A stretch of 64,000 nt of DNA from Alitta virens (taxonomy: Eukaryota; Annelida; Polychaeta; Phyllodocida; Nereididae), in assembly GCA_932294295.1 (NCBI GenBank), contig OW028576.1, positions 40,435,247-40,499,246 of the forward strand, read 5' to 3'. Position numbers and translations under genes: made by a program. Below, one piece after another: positions 46,615 through 58,018 of the stretch (positions are counted from its first letter, which is position 1; every line of letters starts with the position of its first letter). The notes under the pieces were generated by a model, which saw only the letters and a list, made by a program, of their open reading frames with translations, searched no databases and was not told the origin of the DNA.

Positions 46615-48173
46615 TCAGCGTCTACGTTTGGTCCTCCCAGTCATATGCTTCGGTAAAGCCGATTTCCTACTAATAAAAACAGACAAGAATATCACCAAAA
46701 ACTATATCCTTATGACATCCATGCTGACAAATAGGTTGTTATTGTTAGCAACCACATGATTCAAAATGTATGTTGCCCTCCAGAAGTCACAATGTTCAAT
46801 GTTCATTGTCGGCCCACAGATCTCTTGACTATGTAATTTATGACATCATAAATTCAATAATTACGTGACCACTTTGTGCACTTATACTACTTAAGTTTTA
46901 ATTTAAATTATTCATGTCATAATGTCACCATGCCAAGCCTGAATGAAGTCCAAGCTTCAGTGACTTTGTGTTCCACGTAAGATTTCAACTGAGTATGGCG
47001 CACATGGATTTTAGGGCACCTAAATATACTCATGTAAGGCGCCCAGCTAGTTGAAAAGCAAAAAAAAATTACTTATTTTCAGCATGGCGCTGATAAAATC
47101 AGCAACACCAGTTTCAGTGCTTTAATTGAGCTGAACATGAAGTCTGACAATGGGCTCTTGGGCGGCCAAAAAGCCATGTCATCCCTAATTGGTCATATTA
47201 TTGTTATACTGGATACTCATCAATATGTGATACAACTGATCATGCCATATATTGCAGTTATATAGCATATTTTCAAAACCAATGGCAGTACATTTACCTT
47301 TCAAGCAAGGTATGAAACTGCATCATTAAGTATGAATATCGAGTGGCAGTATACAACAGAAACATCTCATTTTAGGCACTGCACAACAGGGACACACATT
47401 TCTAGTACCTTTTACACGGGCGCACAGCATGATCATCATGATCGTCTCCATTTCTGGGCATCTCGCTGTCAGGCTCTGTTACCATGGTTACAGTGTTCCA
47501 AAGTGGGTTACTATTGGAGTCTGAAAATACATAATGAGAGAGCAATGGTGAACTGAGCTAAATCATTCAAAATAATATTTTCATCATTTTGGTATTTAAC
47601 CTAGAGTTGAGACTCACCTTTGATCCTTTCCCATGTTTCCATGATTTTCTTCTCTGTTCCATGGAATGACTGGTCAACGAAATTGCCAAGTGCAGGGCCA
47701 CTCCTGGTCTCTGGCTCTTGTTTGCCATCCAGAAAGACCACTTCTTTCCCTCTAGCCTCCCACCATCCATGCTCAAGGAAGTCGGACACTCGCTTCAAGT
47801 GAGCTAACACAGCAGGGCGGTGTCTTTGCAGCCAGCACTCCTGCAACACTGTGTTGCCAGCAAACCGCACCTGTAAATATATTTATGTACAATAGAAATA
47901 AACAAAATATTAAAAAAAACAGAAAAAAAATCAGGCAATGCAGATTTTTATACCTGCTGTGCCTCTTTTGAAACAACCGAGTCATGAATGGCGACAGGAT
48001 TGTCATTGTATGACATTCTGACCAGTGCAGTACAAAGGACATGCTCTGGTCTTCGACAGCTAGTCGCATCAGTCACTCTCCTCAGCTGATATATCAGTCT
48101 TTCATCATTTTCAGCCAAAAGGCTTCGAATGGAAACTAAGCAGTACACAGAAGGAGCGTGGCATAAAAACTTC
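46615..48173 (-). CDS. Orphan gene, last four exons
   Basis: These exons are clean. 47954-48173 follows 'gttatctgcag' and reads FLCHAPSVYCLVSIRSLLAE and ends VVSKEAQQ at the donor 'gtataa'. 47618-47870 follows 'atatttacag' and reads VRFAGNTVLQECWLQRHRPA, then FLEHGWWEARGKEVVFLDGK, and ends WERIK at the donor 'gtgagt'. 47409-47520 follows 'attttcag' and is acidic and His-rich (NGDDHDDHAV). The last exon ends TGRTKRRR and TGA. All phases match (0, 1, 2), with no internal stops. No domain is recognised. Confidence 0.72.
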
Positions 48174-50687
48174 CTGCAGATAACTTTCTAGGTTCACTCC
48201 CAACAATCTCCAAGAGGATCATAGCAAAAACAAAATGAGACGTTATAAAACCTGAACACTTGACGAGGGCACCTTTCCAGTTCGAAACTATAGCCTATGC
48301 TGGACAGTTCCACAAGATACTGCGACAATCGTCGCAATTCAGTGGGACAATAATTGAGTTCATTAAGAAAATGGAACAGTCGAATGGCTATCAGCCTGGC
48401 ATCTCTTGCTTTGAGAATTGGCTTGTCACCCTTTGCAGAAGCAAAGAATGACTTCAAGTCAATGTCAGGATAATGGGCAGGTAATTACATAATCATGCAT
48501 GAACTCTAAGTTGCAAACTTCATACCTATCACAATTCAAGAGTGAAACCTGCAGTTTTGAGCTGCAGCAAAGCAGGTTAGCGCTGAATACCCTTAAGTGA
48601 CTCCTGCAATAAACATTGAAGGACATCTTTGTTGCAGGTGTAATACTCCGTACTAGCTGGATGGAGACCTCTAGCCCTAACCTCACTTTCTAACTCTGCC
48701 TTACTTAGATCTCTAAAAATTACACCTGCTTTTGATTGATAGAGACATCCTTTTTCTATGACTTCAGAAATCTCCTCAAGAGAGCGATGACAACAGTTGA
48801 GTGAGACAGACAAATCAGAGTGGTCAAGAGCCAGTACACCACCTGGGCATCGATGGTTACCCCCTATTTGTTGGCCAATCTCAAATGCTCGAGCAGGTGT
48901 GTCAACACAACAAAACCTAGGGACACATGTTCAGCCACACTGGCACCAGAGCGGCCCACAATATACAGCAATGGCTTCTCTATTAACCGTTGCACATTGC
49001 TGGATTCAACACTGTGCACTTCCCTGTCATATATCATGGTGATTGTGCTAACGAAGTGGCTGTGGCCACAAATCTCACCATGGTCATGCCAGACCTTGAA
49101 ATATATACAGCGATTTTCTAACTTCTCAACATTCAACAAATCTTGGTCTACCTGCTTTTGCAGTTCTTTCTGGAGAATAACATCAAGAACTAACTGGTGC
49201 CCACTTATGGAGGTGACTTTTGAGACTAATGACCCTTTAGAAGCTATGGAGAACTGCTTAGGGGCAATTTCTTTCGCCAGATAAATGCTACCATCTTCTT
49301 TTTTTTCTTTGATTTTATTTCTCAGTGTCTTCACCGAAGGTGGCATAGGACAAGTAATGCCCTTACTGAGATACCTGTGATATCTAAGTATCCTAGTGGG
49401 CACATCGCGGCCAGATACAGTTTTGTTCAGGTTAAAGTTGTGGGTGTCAATTCCGATACTCTCAGCTAAACATTTAACAACCTGACAATTTCATTGCCAT
49501 TTGGTCCTTTAAGATTGTACTTTTTGGCTAATTCGGTCCAGTTCACCTCACTGCCAGGTACAAGGTTTGCCAGCTCATCATTTAGAGCAGCCTTATCGAA
49601 CAAATAGGAACTGAACTTTCCAACTGGACTTTTGATGCTTTGAGTTTGTGTCTCAGTTTGTTTTCTCTTTAGAGTTTCATCTTTTGTCAACAGGCCACAA
49701 TCTTTTCTTATTTTATCATAAGTACTAAGAGAAAGATTACTCTGACATACAGTTTTCAGATGGCTCTCTGGATCCCTGTTAATTTTAGCTAAGCTAGTCT
49801 TTAGCTGAATGTTCGAATCTGTTTCTAATTGCCTAATCTTATTTTTCATCACATTACTTCTGCCTACCAAATCTTCTAATGTCACCGGGAACTTCGTCTC
49901 AAACCCTGACAACCTCAGTGCTGAAAACACTTCCTCAACAACAGCAATGCCATCTCTCACATTACCCTTCTTTACCTCAACTGTTTCTTCCACAACATCT
50001 GTTAAATTTTGCACGCCCTCACATACTTTACAAGCTTTGGCAGAGTGCTGCAATTTCTGATGCTGGCTCAGTTTTTGAATGCTTCTGAACCCAAACTCAC
50101 TCAAAAACTATTTATTTTCACCGTTTTTGTTGTTATTTCTGTAAGACTTACTGGCTGATAATTGACTCTCAAATCGCTTAACATCTCTGCAAAAATTTGA
50201 GTTGAAATCAACTTTCATAGAACTCATATCTCCAACATCTCTGAGTATCTACTGTACCTTTCCTTGGAACTTACATCAGTGAAAACATAATCCTCTCCTA
50301 TATCACTGTCAGTTAACAAACTTCTGAAATTAACTAACTTGGTAATTCGACCAACTAAAACTTGTAAAAGTTGCAAATCATTGTTCCAAGCTAAATAATT
50401 ACACTGGGCTAAAGAAAGTGAACCCATACTAGTTGCAGTCTGCATAGGCATCAATTCATTCCATGTCATCGATGAGCCACTGACAGCTCTGACCTTTGAC
50501 CTCTGACCTGACCCATTTCGGCATAATAGAAAATTACATGCTCAATTTCAAAATTAACGGTTCCATATTTGAAAGACTTACCTGCTTGATTATCTGTACA
50601 ACTCCTGTCAGTTCCGATCATAGTATGAATGATAATAGACGAGTCTAAATGATCCAAAAGCTCCTGTGTTCCAAACTCAACCGCCAT
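46615..50687 (-). CDS. Unrecognised multi-exon gene with disrupted internal exon
   Basis: I do not recognise the family. Minus-strand exons: 50582-50687 (ATG, MAVEFGTQELLDHLD), about 50258-50486, about 48580-50186, about 48236-48450, 47954-48173, 47618-47870, 47409-47520 and 46615-46666. Phases agree for exons 1-3 and for the last five; the join at 48450-48580 is unresolved. The large exon has a C2H2-finger-like tail (FRSIQKLSQHQKLQH, then ACKVC). It also has an in-frame TAG at 50108-50110 and two one-base frame breaks, near 49485 and 48915. The C-terminus is basic (GRTKRRR), suggesting nuclear location. Intact, phase-consistent 3' splice sites argue for a gene; the breaks argue for recent decay or assembly errors. 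A transposon-derived origin is possible but not shown. Confidence 0.6.
48580..50186 (-). pseudogene. Orphan gene, large internal exon with three lesions
   Basis: From the acceptor 'aaattttgcag' at 50187 the frame reads RDVKRFESQLSA, meets TAG at 50108-50110, and continues in the same frame to VPGSEVNWTELAKKYNLKG. Near 49485 it must shift by one base to continue as VVKCLAESIGIDTHNF and TVSGRDVPTRILRYHRYL. Near 48915 it shifts again to FCCVDTPARAFEIGQQIGGN and ends about QCLLQESLKG. Neither shift is in a homopolymer. Long coherent frames on both sides of each break show the sequence was recently coding. Confidence 0.65.
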
Positions 50688-53090
50688 GTGCTGTGCTTTT
50701 CATCATCCATCCTCATCAAATAACGTGATGACAAGTAGTAAAACCCATTGTATCACAATCCAGATGTCACCATGATGATAAGTGATGTGTATCAGGTCAT
50801 AAATGTTGCAATTATATCACAAATCAAGTCAATATCCAACAGCTACGCTGCTCTCACCAGCTGACAGCCATGACACCTTCCTGATGTTGCCAAGCCTTCC
50901 CACAATGCTTAGCACGACCTCGTGAACAGATTCTGCTTGCTGTGAATTTGTTGGCAGAAAAATTGGCGCAGGGTAAGGCTAACATCTACAGGGTAGACAA
51001 AAATACTGACAAGTTGCTAAAAAATATACAAAGTCTGTCTGTACAATTTGCAAGGAACTGTACTTATTTCTTGATCCGGAGGTTGTGCCAGTTGCTGTCT
51101 GACCCAGTTTTTTGGCAGGAAACTAGTTTCAGTCTATTTATAGATCACTAGGGGACCATCTCAAAAACTGCCATCAAGATTATTGTTTAGTAGAGGCTGC
51201 AGGTCTGCATAATTGTTTGGGCATGGGTGCTGTCATGGCCCTGCGCCAGGCCTTGTCTCCATTTTCGCACCTGTAATTACTCTGACAGCACACCTGAGCA
51301 TGGCATAGGTATCTGTTAACAGTTGATCATGTAAAAAGTGTCATATTTTGTATTTCTACATAAAAGTTTATTTATAAGAAAAGTTTGCAATGAGACAGCT
51401 TCTGCTATTATTGTCTAATTTTGCATGGAAATATACATTAACACACTGGAGTGTTGGTCACTGAACCCCTAAGGCTTACTCTCCAATTTGTTGTGGTAGC
51501 TTGTGGTTTAAATTTGAGAGTAGCATTAAGGGGCGTTTACACTATCACGTATCAGACCTATGAGTGACCACATACGTCAAAAATGGGCTATACGTAGCTA
51601 TACGTGCTCACTCATGGCTCTGTTAATCACGTATAAATACTTTCCATGAGCTAACGTGTAGATCGCCCCCCAACGTTCGTCATCAGCCATCCATGAGGCA
51701 TCCTTGATCGTTTGTAGATCGCCCGATATAGGCTTTCAGGATATCCTCGTCTCGTTAATTAGAACTGGAACTGCAACCCAACAAGTTTTGGATTAATTTT
51801 ATATTAATCAGGAAGTTTAATGGTCTGACGTCAATTACATCGACAAATAGGTCAAAATCGACAGCAGATTGTGAAAGATTACACTTGGACAATTTTGGAA
51901 TGGGGGGGGGGGGGGTGGAGCGTGCGTTACCAATTTTTTGCATTTCTCTGTTGTTTTCAGTGAATATTTCTTATGGGAAGTGGACATTTCCATAATGTTA
52001 ATCGATACCAGGTGAAGTTTATGTATTTTATATCGAGATAGTGAACCCAGCAAGGCTCTGGATGGTAGGTAATTAGTATTAAGAAGACAATGAAGTGAAT
52101 GCAATAGATTTTGGCAACTGTCATACTGAGTGACAATCCAGCTTTAAAATGTATTTATTTATATTTGATAGAATAGCATAAACATGATCAAGTAAGAATG
52201 CTTTATATAATAGATCACTGGTCTTTTTTACACTTGGTTCGCTGGTTCACTCAATGCTGAGGCAGTAAATTAGGCACGAATAAACAATTAATTTAACGGC
52301 CGTTCAGCCAATCACACATGGCGATATATCAAAAGAAGCGCCTGCTGAACAGCGCGAAAGCGTTGCAACCACTTTTTTTAGACCAGCAAGTTTTCTTAGT
52401 GGGTCATGCAATCTGAGAAAGATTCATGAATGCAGTAGTTGATACAATACAATACAATTTAATACAATATTGATAGTAATTTGTTACAATACAATGCAAT
52501 AAAATACAATGATATTGATACAATAAAATGCAATACAATAATATTGTTACAATACAATTGTATCGTTACAATACAATACAATAATATTAATACAATACAC
52601 ACAATACTATATTAAACAATATCATTATACCTCTGCAATGTCTCATGAGTTGCGATTGACCAAAAAAATGTCACATGACATTGCTTAGAAAGTACTAGTG
52701 CCCTTGGGGCACTATTCATTGAGAATAGTGACTAGCGTCATGGCCAACGTAATGAAGAGCCTCATCGATACAAAACTTTCAGGTGGTTTTGCGTGAAGGA
52801 GAGGCTGCAGACATCCAAGAGAAGGCAGAGAAGCAGGTTCACCTTTTTGAAATTGAGTTTTCCATCTTTTATTATACAAGTTCTTTCGGATCGACAATAG
52901 ACCAAATATTAATCGAGATAGAGAAAGGAAAAGGCAGGTATGCAGGCGCCTCAAAACGCAACAATGACTGTGGGATCCCTTGGGTTTTGTTTTGCTAATT
53001 ACGTCTGAACCTGTGTTATTTTCGGCATACATGTAAGCCTAATTTCGTGAAAACCTAAAACTTTTAGTGCAACTCGCTCGTTAGGCAATT
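50688..53090. other. Intergenic DNA upstream of the orphan gene
   Basis: No supported exon is seen. Contents: a G-run at about 51901-51914, the repeat copy at 52275-52620, and at about 52630-52700 a second copy of the element seen near 5545-5630 ('attatacctctgcaatgtct', 'tcacatgacattgcttagaa'). Confidence 0.5.
52275..52620 (+). repeat. Repeat with (AATAC)n-type tail, copy 2
   Basis: Closely similar to 35400-35700 across 'ttaatttaacggccgttcag', 'aagaagcgcctgctgaacag' and 'agaccagcaagttttcttag', followed by a long 'acaatacaatac' tail. The upstream hairpin of copy 1 is missing, so the element proper probably starts near 52275. Confidence 0.7.
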
Positions 53091-56000
53091 GATCTGGCCA
53101 GGAGATCAGTGAAGTTGGCTACCCGAACCTAGCTACCTGACAGCTACCCGGCAGCTACCTGAAGGTGTAAAGTAAGCTACCCGAACCCAGCTACCTGACA
53201 GCTACCTGGCAGCTACCCGAACTTTCCATGTATATAACTCAAAAACAGTTGAGTGTAATTTTTCCGTTTTTGCGCCAAAAGATACTTAGGGCAAAGGTTT
53301 ACGTTCTAGAATTTTTTCGGAATTTTCCGAGTACGTCGCAGATGTGATAAATCAAAATAATTGAAAAAATGACGTTTTTTACCGTAACGCAAACGGTAGC
53401 TTTTTGGAGTGTCCGGTTGAGAAAGCGCCGGTAGAAAACAAAAATTAACTTTGGTGTCTAACTTTTAGCATAGACAAAACTAGTCTTTGCAACCCTTAAA
53501 GGGGTCAAATTTATTAGTACTTTCGGGTAGCTGCCAGGTAGCTGGAATTTGGCTCGCCTCTTTTTTGCCACCCTCTCGTAAACGGTTTCACGGATCTTTA
53601 CCGTTTTTGACACAAAGATACATTTGGCAAAGGTCTACATTTTAGAATTTTTCCAGAATTTTCCAAAGGGTTACGGCTCTGAAATATCAAAAAAAAATCA
53701 AAAACAACCTCTTTTGCCGTAGCTGCGATTGTAAATTTACCGGTTGACCGGTTGGGACAGTACCGGTAAAAAACAAAAATTAACTTTTGTATCTAACTTT
53801 TGCAATATGTAAAACTGACCTGTGCACCCGTTAAGTGGGTGTAATTAGGCCTTAGATTCGGGTAGCTGCCAGGTAGCTAGCTTCGCTATCGCATATTCCT
53901 CGAAAACGGTCAAACGTGATCTTTTTTGCGCCAAAAGATAGTTAGGGCAAAGGTTTACGTTCTAGAATTTTTTCGGAATTTTCCGAGCATGTCGAAGATG
54001 TGATATATCAAAATAATTGAAAAAATGACGTTTTTTACCGTAACGCAAATGGTAGCTTTTTGGAGTGTCCGGTTGAGAAAGCACCAGTAGAAAACAAAAA
54101 TTAACTTTTTTGTCTAACTTTTAGCATAGACAAAACTAGTCTTTGCAACCCTTAAAGGGGTCAAATTCATTAGTACTTTCGGGTAGCTGCCAGGTAGCTG
54201 GAATTTGGCTCGCCTCTTTTTTGCCACCCTCTCGTAAACGGTTTCACGGATCCTTACCGTTTTTGACACAAAGATACATTTGGCATAGGTCTACATTTTA
54301 GAATTTTTCCAGAATTTTCCAAAGGGTTACAGCTCTGAAATATAAAAAAAACTCAAAAACAACCTCTTTTGCCGTAGCTGCGATTGTAAATTTACCGGTT
54401 GACCGGTTGGGACAGTACCGGTAAAAAACAAAAATTAACTTTTGTATCTTACTTTTGCAATATGTAAAACTGACCTGTGCACCCGTTAAGTGGGTGTAAT
54501 TAGGCCTTAGATTCGGGTAGCTGCCAGGTAGCTAGCTTCGCTATCGCATATTCCTCGAAAACGGTCAAACGTGATTTTTCCGTTTTTGCGCCAATAGATA
54601 CTTAGGGCAAAGGTTTACGTTCTAGAATTTTTTCGGAATTTTCCGAGCACGTCGAAGATGTGATATATCAAAATAATTGAAAAAATGACGTTTTTTACCG
54701 TAACGCAAACGGTAGCTTTTTGGAGTGTCCGGTTGAGAAAGCGCCGGTAGAAAACAAAAATTAACTTTGGTGTCTAACTTTTAGCATAGACAAAACTAGT
54801 CTTTGCAACCCTTAAAGGGGTCAAATTCATTAGTACTTTCGGGTAGCTGCCAGGTAGCTGGAATTTGGCTCGCCTCTTTTTTGCCACCCTCTCGTAAACG
54901 GTTTCACGGATCTTTACCGTTTTTGACACAAAGATACATTTGGCAAAGGTCTACATTTTAGAATTTTTCCAGAATTTTCCAAAGGGTTACGGCTCTGAAA
55001 TATCAAAAAAACTCAAAAACAACCTCTTTTGCCGTAGCTGCGATTGTAAATTTACCGGTTGACCGGTTGGGACAGTACCGGTAAAAAACAAAAATTAACT
55101 TTTGTATCTAACTTTTGCAATATGTAAAACTGACCTGTGCACCCGTTAAGTGGGTGTAATTAGGCCTTAGATTCGGGTAGCTGCCAGGTAGCTAGCTTCG
55201 CTATCGCATATTCCCCGAAAACGGTCAAACGTGATTTTTCCATTTTTGCGCCAAAAGATACTTAGGGCAAAGGTTTACGTTCTAGAATTTTTTCGGAATT
55301 TTCCGAGCACGTCGAAGATGTGATATATCAAAATAATTGAAAAAATGACGTTTTTTACCGTAACGCAAACGGTAGCTTTTTGGAGTGTCCGGTTGAGAAA
55401 GCGCCGGTAGAAAACAAAAATTAACTTTGGTGTCTAACTTTTAGCATAGACAAAACTAGTCTTTGCAACCCTTAAAGGGGTCAAATTCATTAGTACTTTC
55501 GGGTAGCTGCCAGGTAGCTGGAATTTGGCTCGCCTCTTTTTTGCCACCCTCTCGTAAACGGTTTCACGGATCCTTACCGTTTTTGACACAAAGATACATT
55601 TGGCATAGGTCTACATTTTAGAATTTTTCCAGAATTTTCCAAAGGGTTACAGCTCTGAAATATAAAAAAAACTCAAAAACAACCTCTTTTGCCGTAGCTG
55701 CGATTGTAAATTTACCGGTTGACCGGTTGGGACAGTACCGGTAAAAAACAAAAATTAACTATTGTATCTTACTTTTGCAATATGTAAAACTGACCTGTGC
55801 ACCCGTTAAGTGGGTGTAATTAGGCCTTAGATTCGGGTAGCTGCCAGGTAGCTAGCTTCGCTATCGCATATTCCCCGAAAACGGTCAAACGTGATTTTTC
55901 CATTTTTGCGCCAAAAGATACTTAGGGCAAAGGTTTACGTTCTAGAATTTTTTCGGAATTTTCCGAGCACGTCGAAGATGTGATATATCAAAATAATTGA

Positions 56001-57433
56001 AAAAATGACGTTTTTTACCGTAACGCAAACGGTAGCTTTTTGGAGTGTCCGGTTGAGAAAGCGCCGGTAGAAAACAAAAATTAACTTTGGTGTCTAACTT
56101 TTAGCATAGACAAAACTAGTCTTTGCAACCCTTAAAGGGGTCAAATTCATTAGTACTTTCGGGTAGCTGCCAGGTAGCTGGAATTTGGCTCGCCTCTTTT
56201 TTGCCACCCTCTCGTAAACGGTTTCACGGATCCTTACCGTTTTTGACACAAAGATACATTTGGCATAGGTCTACATTTTAGAATTTTTCCAGAATTTTCC
56301 AAAGGGTTACAGCTCTGAAATATAAAAAAAACTCAAAAACAACCTCTTTTGCCGTAGCTGCGATTGTAAATTTACCGGTTGACCGGTTGGGACAGTACCG
56401 GTAAAAAACAAAAATTAACTATTGTATCTTACTTTTGCAATATGTAAAACTGACCTGTGCACCCGTTAAGTGGGTGTAATTAGGCCTTAGATTCGGGTAG
56501 CTGCCAGGTAGCTAGCTTCGCTATCGCATATTCCTCGAAAACGGTCAAACGTGATTTTTCCGATTTGCGCCAAAAGATACTTAGGACAAAGGTTTACGTT
56601 CTAGAATTTTTTCGGAATTTTCCGAGCACGTCGAAGATGTGATATATCAAAATAATTGAAAAAATGACGTTTTTTACCGTAACGCAAACGGTAGCTTTTT
56701 GGAGTGTCCGGTTGAGAAAGCGCCGGTAGAAAACAAAAATTAATTTTGGTGTCTAACTTTTAGCATAGACAAAACTAGTCTTTGCAACCCTTAAAGGGGT
56801 CAAATTCATTAGTACTTTCGGGTAGCTGCCAGGTAGCTGGAATTTGGCTCGCCTCTTTTTTGCCACCCTCTCGTAAACAGTTTCACGGATCTTTACCGTT
56901 TTTGACACAAAGATACATTTGGCAAAGGTCTACATTTTAGAATTTTTCCAGAATTTTCCAAAGGGTTACGGCTCTGAAATATCAAAAAAAATCAAAAACA
57001 ACCTCTTTTGCCGTAGCTGCGATTGTAGATTTACCGGTTGACCGGTTGGGACAGTATCGGTAAAAAACAAAAATTAACTTTTGTATCTAACTTTTGCAAT
57101 ATGTAAAACTGACCTGTGCACCCGTTAAGTGGGTGTAATTAGGCCTTAGATTCGGGTAGCTGCCAGGTAGCTAGCTTCGCTATCGCATATTCCTCGAAAA
57201 CGGTCAAACGTGATTTTTCCGTTTTTGCGCCAAAAGATACTTAGGGCAAAGGTTTACGTTCTAGAATTTTTTCGGAATTTTCCGAGCACGTCGAAGATGT
57301 GATATATCAAAATAATTGAAAAAATGACGTTTTTTACAGTAACGCAAACGGTAGCTTTTGGAGTGTCCGGTTGAGAAAGCCCCGGTATAAAACAAAATTT
57401 AACTTTTGTGTCTAACTTGTAGCGTACACAGAA
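53091..57433 (+). repeat. Left arm: about 6.5 tandem 660-bp units
   Basis: The landmark 'ccaccctctcgtaaac' recurs six times at 660-bp steps from about 53567 to 56863. Each unit has two related halves of about 330 bp. One contains 'gcgccaaaagatacttaggg' and ends 'caggtagctgg'. The other contains 'gacacaaagatacatttggc' and ends 'caggtagctag'. Units differ at few positions, so they have been homogenised recently. Confidence 0.92.
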
Positions 57434-58018
57434 CTGCTCCACTCTCTTTCATATTCATACTCTGGTTAATATATTTTTTCCTACATCTTGATGCATTGTG
57501 TAGTTCTGTAAGTAAAGGTTTTATGACAGCTATTTTCACAGATCTAAATCTTAACAATTTTTATCATTTTAAGCATAGTCTGATTGATGAAAGTAAAAAG
57601 TTATAGATAGATAGCATTTCCCGCCATTTTCGGAGGGCTGCATCTTGTGGCTAGAACCTCTTCTGATGATTCAAGTCAATGTGATCGGCAAATAATGCAC
57701 GCGTAGGATAAAATTACAGCCCAAAAACATTAAGAAGCTGTCGCACAGCTATGTTCGCCTACGTACTAAGCCACAATGCGATACTCCCCCGGTAACTTTT
57801 GCTTTCATCTGGAAACCAAAATGTTGACAAGGACATCATGGACATCACAAACTGAGAACAAAAGTTCTTTCCCCCTTTCATACAATAATTCATACTCAAT
57901 TTATACCCATAGACTCATTTAATCTTTAAGAGTATTTGTCCATTTTGTGAAAGTCATTAGAATTACAACACAGAGGAAAACAAATCCAAACAATTAGGAT
58001 ATTTTTATGCTTTTTGTG
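57434..58018. other. Spacer of the foldback element
   Basis: About 585 bp unlike the arms. The longest open frame is about 66 codons with no recognised motif. If the element ever carried a transposase, it is not here. Confidence 0.75.

Noticed and set aside
49480..49496. A tiny intron at the first frame break of the orphan gene
   Set aside because: The only GT..AG pair would be about 16 bases, far below any workable intron length.
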